This document shows, piece after piece, positions 6,631 to 11,507 of a stretch of 11,507 nucleotides of DNA. How positions within the stretch are numbered: the stretch's first letter is position 1; the number at the start of each line of letters is the position of its first letter. Both the position numbers and the translations under genes were made by a program. This DNA is from Bacillota bacterium (lineage in GTDB: Bacteria > Bacillota > Clostridia > Peptostreptococcales > Acidaminobacteraceae), in assembly GCA_030529205.1 (NCBI GenBank), contig JAUMXJ010000007.1, forward strand, positions 367-11,873, in the 5' to 3' direction. The notes under the pieces are model-generated. The model ran no database searches. It saw only the letters and a program-made list of their open reading frames with translations, and was not told the origin of the DNA.

Positions 6631-6784
6631 ATCCTTTCAACCAATTTTTCTTTTTTCTGATATCACGACTTTTCCAATGATGATGGTACAGAGGAAAAAA
6701 CTCGGATAAAATCGGAAGCATCATCAATTGCACCGATTCTAATCTCTTCACTTCATCAACCATTGCGGTTATGATTTCAAACAT
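6629..6784 (-). CDS. Possible small ORF, 51 aa, unknown
   Basis: The minus strand encodes a 51-residue frame starting MFEIITAMVDEVKRLESV and ending in a basic tail (WKSRDIRKKKNWLKG). It has no ribosome binding site just before its ATG. A nine-codon frame with a GAGGTG site 5 nt before its own ATG ends across that start and could couple to it. It lies beyond the chemoreceptor terminator and its TAG overlaps the hairpin of the opposite gene. It could be chance or a remnant. Confidence 0.2.
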   Translation of the reverse strand: MFEIITAMVDEVKRLESVQLMMLPILSEFFPLYHHHWKSRDIRKKKNWLKG

Positions 6785-6821
6785 GAGTTGGTACGAAAAT
6801 AAACATTAAAACACCTCGTAG

Positions 6822-6855
6822 AAAAAACAAGCCCCGAGGCGAATCCTCCAGGGGC
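6822..6855 (-). terminator. Intrinsic terminator of the chemoreceptor gene
   Basis: On the minus strand: GCCCC-TG-GAGG, loop ATTCG, CCTC-GGGGC, then TTGTTTTTT. The nine-pair GC-rich stem with a 2-nt bulge and a U-tract is a textbook rho-independent terminator 71 nt after the chemoreceptor stop. On the plus strand it is followed by a weaker T-run and might also act on read-through from the RyR gene. Confidence 0.88.
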
Positions 6856-6926
6856 ATATCGTTGTTTTCAAAACTTCTGTCTTTTCTCAATCTAAATCTA
6901 CATAATCTCAATATCAGTATCTATCT

Positions 6927-8957
6927 CTATACCACAAACTTATCAATCAGGTTGTTCAGGTCGGTGGAGAGCCCGGAAAGGGCGGTGCTTTCATCTTCGA
7001 TGACATTGAACGACCGGTTCTGGGATTGTGCCAGGGCCGCAATTTCTTCGGTGGAAGCGGCATACTCTTCGGAGAGCGCCGATGAGCTTTCCATAATCAA
7101 CGAGAGGGCTTCCTGCGCTTTGGCAATCTCGTCGTTGGATGCCACCATGCTGCTGATGTGCTCTCTCAACTCATTGATGGAACGAGCAATACCATTGAAT
7201 TTTTCTTCAATTTCGCTGACATTATGTGACTGTGCTTCGACTATTCCGGAGGATTCGTCAATTTTATCGACTGCGTACACGGTTCTCGCGAGAAGCTCAG
7301 TCACGGAGCTGTTGATCTGCTCGGTGAAGGCTCCTGAGTTTTCTGCGAGCTTGCGGATTTCTTCCGCAACCACGGCAAAACCTTTGCCCGCCTCACCCGC
7401 TCTCGCAGCTTCGATTGCGGCATTGAGCGCGAGAAGATTTGTCTGGTATGCAATCGTCTTAATCATTTCTCCTGCGACTTTAATCTCGTCTACACTGCTC
7501 TGCGTCTGGTTCATCGCCTCCTTGATATCTTCCGAAATCTTCTGACTGTTCTTGGTCGAATCAAGTAGGAGACGCATGGTTTTGAGTCCGTCGTTCTTGA
7601 GCTGCTCGGTCTGAATCGAGGAGTTATTGAGTTTTTCGAGGTTATCTCTGTTTTTGTTAATCAGCTCGTTAACCTCCTGTACTTTGATTACACCGTTCTG
7701 TGTGTCTTCCGCCTGTGAAGTTGCCCCTTTTGCGATGTCTTCCACGCTGTTTGCAATCTCGCCCGCGATTTTGTTCGCTTCTTCGCATTTCTCTGTCAGA
7801 GACGCGGATGCCGTTCCGAGGTTAAGCGCGGATTTGCGGATATGCTGAACGATGACCGCGAGGTTCTGCTTCAGCAATTCCGAAGATTTGTAAATCGCAC
7901 CCACTTCGTCCCTTCTGTATGAATAGTCATGCCTTGATTTCGCTGCGAGATTATAATTCGAAATTTCCTCCAGGTCGGTTTTTAAATTGGTAAATACCTT
8001 TGCAAGGGTTCCCGCAGCAAAGAAATAAATCAACGCGGCAGAGAACACCGTGATTCCGACTATCATAATTGAAACATATAGCGACAACTTGTTGATACCC
8101 GTGTATATTTCACTCTCATTGATGGACGAAAGAATGGTCATATTGCGTTTCGGAATATTATAAAATCCTGCAACCTTATCATTGCCGTAAAAGAAGTATT
8201 TCGTCGCGCCGGACTCTTTATTTTTTACGTCGTTTGCAAAAAAATCGCCCAGTCTTTTATAATCAGGATTGACTTTCGCTTCTTCCAGAATGTTCAGCTC
8301 ACTGCGCACAATCTCCGGATTGGTATGTCCCAAAATATTGGTGTCATAGTCATAGACTGCAATGATCCCGCTTTTGCCCCATTTGAAGGTGCTGCACATA
8401 TTGTTGATAAAGTCGATGTTTTTAACACCAACGAGAATTCCTGAGATTTTTCCGTTCTCGTAATAAGGTGCCGATACGGCAATGATGCGCTCCTTCGTGA
8501 CCAGGTCGACGAGAATATCGCTTGTATAAACTTCTCCTTTGATGGATTTCTGAAAATATTCTCTTTGGGACACATTGTACTTCGCCCCTTCCATATCAAG
8601 ATTTTCCGCATCCCCATTGGTATCGGCATACATAAACTCGATGAACCCCTGCTCCGCTGCAATCTTTTCAAACAGCTGCACACGTTCCGTTCTCGTCATT
8701 TTTTTTGTGAGTGCGTAGGTATTTGTCAAATTGACAACCATATCTTCCGTGTTCTTCAGATCTTTTTCGATCATCTGAGCTGCCTGGCGTGTCACGACTT
8801 CGATGTCGTTTTCGATTTGCTCATAAAAGGCGCCCTTCGTCATCGTAACACCCATAACCAGAATGAACACACACATCACCACCAACAACATGGTGAACAA
8901 GACCGCAATCTTAGTCTGAATGCTTTTGAAATTCAAAAATCCCCTACGTTTTTCCAC
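6927..8957 (-). CDS. Methyl-accepting chemotaxis protein (Cache sensor, HAMP)
   Basis: Transmembrane chemoreceptor that couples an extracellular ligand to CheW/CheA and flagellar control. TM1 is at about 17-40. A double-Cache-like sensor spans about 41-290, with the typical [17 protein letters not shown] at 132-148 and [19 protein letters not shown] at 159-177. TM2 is at 292-315, HAMP at about 316-370, and the long coiled-coil signalling domain runs to 676. The conserved hairpin tip includes [20 protein letters not shown] (502-521) and continues to about 539. There is no obvious C-terminal tethering pentapeptide. The start is GTG with AAGGAG 7 nt upstream. The gene stands alone with its own terminator. 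No cytoplasmic che genes are in the window. The ligand cannot be predicted. Confidence 0.96.
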   Translation of the reverse strand: MEKRRGFLNFKSIQTKIAVLFTMLLVVMCVFILVMGVTMTKGAFYEQIENDIEVVTRQAAQMIEKDLKNTEDMVVNLTNTYALTKKMTRTERVQLFEKIAAEQGFIEFMYADTNGDAENLDMEGAKYNVSQREYFQKSIKGEVYTSDILVDLVTKERIIAVSAPYYENGKISGILVGVKNIDFINNMCSTFKWGKSGIIAVYDYDTNILGHTNPEIVRSELNILEEAKVNPDYKRLGDFFANDVKNKESGATKYFFYGNDKVAGFYNIPKRNMTILSSINESEIYTGINKLSLYVSIMIVGITVFSAALIYFFAAGTLAKVFTNLKTDLEEISNYNLAAKSRHDYSYRRDEVGAIYKSSELLKQNLAVIVQHIRKSALNLGTASASLTEKCEEANKIAGEIANSVEDIAKGATSQAEDTQNGVIKVQEVNELINKNRDNLEKLNNSSIQTEQLKNDGLKTMRLLLDSTKNSQKISEDIKEAMNQTQSSVDEIKVAGEMIKTIAYQTNLLALNAAIEAARAGEAGKGFAVVAEEIRKLAENSGAFTEQINSSVTELLARTVYAVDKIDESSGIVEAQSHNVSEIEEKFNGIARSINELREHISSMVASNDEIAKAQEALSLIMESSSALSEEYAASTEEIAALAQSQNRSFNVIEDESTALSGLSTDLNNLIDKFVV

Positions 8958-8984
8958 TTCACAACTCCTTGCTTATCAAGATTC

Positions 8985-9000
8985 CGGCAGTTTTCTGCCG
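8985..9000 (-). promoter_or_regulatory. Perfect hairpin in the chemoreceptor 5' leader
   Basis: CGGCAG-AAAA-CTGCCG on the minus strand is a perfect 6-bp stem 27 nt before the GTG start and just upstream of the ribosome binding site. It could stabilise the mRNA or modulate translation. Confidence 0.45.
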
Positions 9001-9010
9001 CCATCTATAA

Positions 9011-9036
9011 GTATCGACGGAAATTGTGAAATTATA
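9011..9036 (-). promoter_or_regulatory. Candidate sigma-28-like promoter of the chemoreceptor gene
   Basis: On the minus strand, TATAATTT (9036-9029), a 10-nt spacer and GTCGATAC (9018-9011) each match 6 of 8 positions of the flagellar sigma consensus TAAAGTTT-N11-GCCGATAA, with the spacer one nt short. The same TATAAT could instead serve as a sigma-A -10, with TTGATA 19 nt upstream. Chemoreceptor genes are often sigma-28 dependent. Confidence 0.4.
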
Positions 9037-9071
9037 AACGAAAACTGAAAATAATTATCAATTTTATGAGG

Positions 9072-9081
9072 CGACATGTCG
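9072..9081. promoter_or_regulatory. Perfect 10-bp palindrome upstream of the chemoreceptor promoter
   Basis: CGACATGTCG is its own reverse complement and lies about 35 nt upstream of the candidate promoter. It might be an activator or repressor site. No regulator can be named. Confidence 0.3.
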
Positions 9082-9148
9082 GAAGTATACGATATTTTTA
9101 GGAGACATTGAATGGGCATGAGGTACTGCAGGAGAAATACACATATAA

Positions 9149-9186
9149 ATCAGGCATGCCCAAAAAATCCCTGAGTCATGCCTGAT
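9149..9186 (-). terminator. 10-bp-stem inverted repeat, probable terminator after the transketolase genes
   Basis: ATCAGGCATG and CATGCCTGAT form a perfect 10-bp stem around an 18-nt loop containing a T6 run on the minus strand. It lies about 100 nt beyond the transketolase stop. The following TTTATATG is only weakly U-rich, so a role as terminator is likely but not certain. A dispersed palindromic repeat is an alternative. Confidence 0.45.
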
Positions 9187-9228
9187 ATAAAGAACCGACT
9201 GTATACCCATCATCCATATATATCAGAT

Positions 9229-9250
9229 GCATATACATCACGGTATATGC
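9229..9250. repeat. Perfect 8-bp inverted repeat downstream of the transketolase
   Basis: GCATATAC-atcacg-GTATATGC, 38 nt after the transketolase stop codon. No U-tract follows on the minus strand, so it is probably a 3'-end stabilising hairpin or a DNA site. Confidence 0.5.
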
Positions 9251-9287
9251 GCACGATGCGGCAACTACATATGTATACGAAGGCAAC

Positions 9288-10253
9288 CTAGACGCAGAAG
9301 GCGCGAACGGTCTTGGCAATGCCGTCGGCGTCGAGGCCGTAATGCGGATAAATCTCTTCGGGATAGCCGAAGCTGACGAATTCGTCCGGGATGCCGATTT
9401 TCTTGAGACGGCAGAGCATGCCGGCTTCCATGACGACATCGGCGACAATGCTTCCCAGCCCTCCGAGAATATTATGATCCTCCACCGTAAAGAGAATCTG
9501 TGTCTCACGCGCCGCACGGATAATGGCTTCTTTGTCAATCGGTTTGATGGTGTGCATGTCGATGACGCCGACATGAAGACCCTCCCGCTCCAGCTTCAGG
9601 GCAGCCTGCAAACTGTTGTAAACGCCTGAACCCGTCGCAATAATCGTTGCATTCTTCCCTTCCTTCACCTGAATCGCCTTGCCGATGATGTATTCGTAAT
9701 CCTGTGTATAGACGGCCGGTTCTTCGCCGCGCGGAATCCGGATGTAAATCGGGCCGGGATAGTCGAGGGAGGCCTCGAGCATCTTCACGCACTGGTTGCC
9801 GTCACAGGGCGCGATCATCGTCATGTTCGGGATGGAATTCATGATGCCGAACTCCACTATGGTGTTGTGGGTCGGACCGTAACCGGAGGTCAGACCGCCA
9901 TGCGTGCCGATCAGGCGGACAGGCAGGTCGTTGTAGGCCAGGTCGTTGTGGATCTGATCCAGAGCGCGCACGCAGAGGAACGGCCCGAAGGTCTGGCCGA
10001 ACGGGATATAGCCTTTGCGCGCGAGGCCTGCAGCCACGGTCACGAGGTTCATCTCGGCAATCCCGACGTCCAATGCGCGGTCGGGGAATTCGTCGTAGAG
10101 CTCGCGGATAATTCCGGTCTGCCCGGTGCCGTCGGAATTGATATAACATACTTTGGGATTGGTGCGCACGAGCTCGACAATCTTCTTGGTGACCAAATCC
10201 CTGGCATTCATCATTTCTGCCAAATCGGTGATATTAAACGTAAATCCTGCCAT
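9288..10253 (-). CDS. Transketolase, C-terminal subunit (pyrimidine-binding and C-terminal domains)
   Basis: Second half of a split transketolase, a thiamine-diphosphate enzyme that moves two-carbon units between sugar phosphates in the non-oxidative pentose phosphate pathway. The pyrimidine-binding domain contains the catalytic glutamate E67 in DVGIAEMN, followed by PFGQTFGPFL (84-93) and THGGLTSGYGPTHN (117-130). The transketolase C-terminal domain starts near residue 195 and includes GVIDMHTIKPID and VEDHNILGGLGS. The 321 residues fit the usual subunit length. Its ATG immediately follows the TAG of the N-terminal subunit, and the ribosome binding site GAGGAGG lies inside that gene, so the two are translationally coupled for equal production. 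A dihydroxyacetone synthase-like specificity cannot be excluded. Confidence 0.95.
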   Translation of the reverse strand: MAGFTFNITDLAEMMNARDLVTKKIVELVRTNPKVCYINSDGTGQTGIIRELYDEFPDRALDVGIAEMNLVTVAAGLARKGYIPFGQTFGPFLCVRALDQIHNDLAYNDLPVRLIGTHGGLTSGYGPTHNTIVEFGIMNSIPNMTMIAPCDGNQCVKMLEASLDYPGPIYIRIPRGEEPAVYTQDYEYIIGKAIQVKEGKNATIIATGSGVYNSLQAALKLEREGLHVGVIDMHTIKPIDKEAIIRAARETQILFTVEDHNILGGLGSIVADVVMEAGMLCRLKKIGIPDEFVSFGYPEEIYPHYGLDADGIAKTVRAFCV

Positions 10254-11129
10254 CTAATCCCTCCTCAGCTGCTGTTTCGTGTATTCTTCAATGCTGCGCT
10301 CCGCTTCCGCCAGTTTGTCGTCATCCAGGCCGCCGATATGCCACGCATACGAGCGCTCCTGCATAAAGGCAACCCCCTGACCCTTGGTGGTCTTCGAAAT
10401 AATGCACACCGGCTTTCCCGGCTTGCTGAAATCAACGGGCGGCAGATTCGACAGAAGCCTGTCGATCTCGTACATATCCGTGCCGTCGATTTCGTAGACA
10501 TCCCATCCGAACGCGCGATAACAGTCCGCCATCGAATTCCACTTGATGTTCTGCCCCGCCATAAAAGACGCCGAGCAGTGGTTGTAGTCGACAATCGCAA
10601 CGATATTGCTCAGATTCTTCGAAGCCGCATACATAATCGCCTCCCAGTTGGAGCCCTCTTCCATCTCCCCGTCTCCCAGCAGGCAGAAAATCCGAGCGTT
10701 GATGCCCTCGTTTCTGTTGGCGTGCGCATACCCGATCGCCCAGTTCAGACCATGACCCAAAGAGCCCGTAGAGACTTCAATTCCTTTTACATACTTCCGA
10801 TTGGGATGTGCCCCGAATGTGTGCCCGATGCGATTGTAGTTGTGAAGGAGCTCGTCCCAGTCATGCAGTCCCATATCGCAGAAAATGCAGTACAGTAGCA
10901 CACCGCAATGCCCCTTGCTCAGAATAAACGTCGTTCGGTCCCGCGCCTCCAACCGTTCCGGGTCAAAGCCCATGTGCTTGTAGTACAGCGCCACCGTAAT
11001 GTCCGTCGCGGACAACGGCCCGCCCAAGTGCACATTGCCCGCATACCGCGCACAGCGACAAATTCCCTTCCGGATTTCGCCCGCCTTTTCAATCAATTCC
11101 GGTACCGATTCCAAATACACTTTTGCCAT
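10254..11129 (-). CDS. Transketolase, N-terminal subunit (thiamine-diphosphate binding)
   Basis: First half of the split transketolase; binds the diphosphate and Mg of the cofactor. Visible motifs in order are GNVHLGGPLSATDI (31-44), SKGH (71-74), GSLGHGLN (122-129) and the thiamine-diphosphate signature GDGEMEEGSNWEA (152-164), ending with the metal-binding asparagine N183 in VDYNH. The 291 residues are typical for the N-terminal subunit. AAAGGGGGG precedes the ATG by 5 nt. The gene is first in a two-gene operon with the C-terminal subunit. A candidate promoter lies at 11211-11239 within an A-tract-rich leader. The assignment is secure for the family and the split arrangement is common in Firmicutes. 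Confidence 0.95.
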   Translation of the reverse strand: MAKVYLESVPELIEKAGEIRKGICRCARYAGNVHLGGPLSATDITVALYYKHMGFDPERLEARDRTTFILSKGHCGVLLYCIFCDMGLHDWDELLHNYNRIGHTFGAHPNRKYVKGIEVSTGSLGHGLNWAIGYAHANRNEGINARIFCLLGDGEMEEGSNWEAIMYAASKNLSNIVAIVDYNHCSASFMAGQNIKWNSMADCYRAFGWDVYEIDGTDMYEIDRLLSNLPPVDFSKPGKPVCIISKTTKGQGVAFMQERSYAWHIGGLDDDKLAEAERSIEEYTKQQLRRD

Positions 11130-11148
11130 GAAATCCCCCCTTTCTGGG

Positions 11149-11258
11149 TTTTTGTGCTTTTTTTCGATATTTTCTGCATTTTTATTCTTTATTTCTGCCG
11201 TTTTTAGCTCTTTTTAAAGCCTTTTTTGCGTCATGACAATCCTTTTTCCAGACTTTTT
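11149..11258. other. Phased A-tract array (predicted curved DNA)
   Basis: T-runs on the plus strand are centred near 11151, 11161, 11172, 11181, 11191 (interrupted), 11203, 11213, 11225, 11245 and 11256. Spacings are close to one helical turn (10-12 bp), with one gap of two turns, so the bends should add up. Confidence 0.75.
11211..11239 (-). promoter_or_regulatory. Candidate promoter of the transketolase operon
   Basis: On the minus strand, TTGTCA (11239-11234), a 17-nt spacer and TAAAAA (11216-11211). The -35 matches 5 of 6 and the -10 matches 4 of 6. It is embedded in the phased A-tract array and would give a leader of about 75 nt. Confidence 0.5.
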
Positions 11259-11267
11259 CCGTTATGG

Positions 11268-11338
11268 CAAGCATTGAGGTCAACACATTGGGATGCCTTG
11301 GTGCTTAACGGCCGGTCAAGCATTGATACTCAACAGTT
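11268..11338. repeat. Imperfect 22-bp direct repeat pair
   Basis: Copies at 11268-11289 and 11317-11338 share CAAGCATTGA followed by a similar TCAACA..TT tail, with start points 49 bp apart. The segment between them contains GGATGCCTTGG. Confidence 0.55.
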
Positions 11339-11347
11339 AGCCCTCGA

Positions 11348-11441
11348 CTCGAATTGACATATTGCCGCGATCACCGAGATGCGCTCTCATTCACCGCAGC
11401 TCTCCGGTGCCGTGAAGGTACCAAGTTACGTGAATTTCGAG
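11348..11441. ncRNA. Nested inverted repeat, possible structured RNA or DNA element
   Basis: Three arms nest in order: CTCGAA (11348-11353) with TTCGAG (11436-11441); CACCGAGA (11372-11379) with TCTCCGGTG (11401-11409, one bulge); TGCG (11380-11383) with CGCA (11395-11398), around an 11-nt loop. The strand is not determined. On the minus strand it would sit far upstream in the transketolase leader. It does not match a riboswitch class I can name. Confidence 0.4.
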
Positions 11442-11458
11442 CTTGGGTTAAAGGTTAC

Positions 11459-11490
11459 TTAGTTATTTAGTTGTTTAGTTTTTTAGATTA
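11459..11490. repeat. Four 8-bp tandem units TTAGTTNT
   Basis: Units TTAGTTAT, TTAGTTGT, TTAGTTTT and a diverged TTAGATTA follow each other without gaps. They form an AT-rich stretch near the window edge. Confidence 0.75.
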
Positions 11491-11507
11491 TAATTAATTG
11501 AGTGTCG

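Larger units (their letters stand above)
6592..6926. other. Intergenic region between convergent genes
   Basis: This stretch separates the plus-strand RyR gene from the minus-strand chemoreceptor gene, which converge here. It contains one hairpin near each gene end and a possible 51-residue minus-strand ORF. It is AT-rich and shows no family I recognise. Confidence 0.7.
8958..9287. other. Intergenic region with several inverted repeats
   Basis: This region lies between the chemoreceptor start and the transketolase stop, both on the minus strand. It contains the chemoreceptor promoter and leader hairpin, a 10-bp palindrome, a 10-bp-stem inverted repeat, a second 8-bp-stem repeat, and a possible 20-codon plus-strand ORF at 9112-9174 with AGGAG 7 nt before its ATG. 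Confidence 0.7.
11130..11507. other. Upstream region of the transketolase operon, non-coding
   Basis: No convincing protein gene is seen. From left to right it holds the operon ribosome binding site, a run of phased A-tracts with a candidate promoter, a direct repeat pair with a short 23S-like segment, a nested inverted repeat, and an AT-rich 8-bp tandem repeat running to near the window edge. Confidence 0.7.

Noticed and set aside
6862..7545. Ser-rich 227-codon plus-strand frame
   Set aside because: It is antisense to the conserved signalling domain of the chemoreceptor and shows only the low-complexity composition expected of a shadow frame.
9867..10898. Long plus-strand open frame (343 codons) crossing both transketolase genes
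   Set aside because: It is antisense to two strongly supported genes, has no recognisable domain, and arises from their codon composition.
11344..11445. T-box riboswitch for the transketolase operon
   Set aside because: There is only a loose match to the GAGAGC/GGTG part of stem I. No TGGNACCGCG sequence or antiterminator follows, and transketolase is not a usual T-box target.
11380..11460. Short plus-strand ORF (MRSHSPQL..., 26 codons)
   Set aside because: There is no ribosome binding site, it is very short, and it lies inside the inverted-repeat structure that explains the sequence better.
11278..11507. Genuine 23S rRNA gene start
   Set aside because: Similarity is limited to two short blocks with altered spacing; the following 190 bases do not resemble rRNA.

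Overview
The window looks like a chromosomal stretch from a Gram-positive anaerobe, most likely a member of the Clostridia. The reasons are strong GGAGG-type ribosome binding sites, a transketolase split into two subunits, Firmicutes-style A-rich leaders and U-tailed terminators, and alternative GTG and TTG starts. This taxonomic call is an inference. No rRNA gene, tRNA gene, complete insertion sequence, prophage gene or CRISPR array was seen.

Layout. Positions 1-4397 hold five minus-strand genes. In transcription order they are a six-helix membrane diguanylate cyclase (TTG start), an alpha/beta hydrolase, an M29 metallo-aminopeptidase, a 252-residue acidic protein I do not recognise, and the start of a CDP-alcohol phosphatidyltransferase cut by the window edge. 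A weak hairpin and a candidate promoter at 2316-2357 may split them into two transcription units. Positions 4398-4578 are a divergent promoter region. At 4579-6591, on the plus strand, lies the most unusual gene: a membrane-anchored protein with two Rossmann-like (TrkA-N-like) domains joined by a 15-bp tandem-repeat linker and ending in a RyR domain. Its promoter is placed so that the mRNA should start on an AUG, which would make it leaderless.

Positions 6592-6926 are non-coding and hold terminators. A methyl-accepting chemotaxis protein (Cache sensor, HAMP, signalling hairpin) follows at 6927-8957 on the minus strand, with a sigma-28-like promoter and a perfect palindrome upstream. Positions 8958-9287 hold several inverted repeats. 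The two halves of a transketolase, abutting stop to start, fill 9288-11129 on the minus strand. Their leader contains helically phased A-tracts typical of curved DNA. The last 250 bases (11260-11507) encode no recognisable protein. They hold a nested inverted-repeat structure, a direct repeat, an 8-bp tandem repeat and a short stretch resembling the 5' end of 23S rRNA.

How the genes fit together. The central part is signalling: c-di-GMP synthesis, a probable nucleotide- or dinucleotide-sensing RyR protein divergent from it, and a chemoreceptor. The flanks are metabolic: peptide turnover and phospholipid head-group transfer on the left, the non-oxidative pentose phosphate pathway on the right. 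The RyR-domain protein is the best candidate for something poorly described. The leader region to the right of the transketolase is the best candidate for an unexplained nucleic-acid structure.
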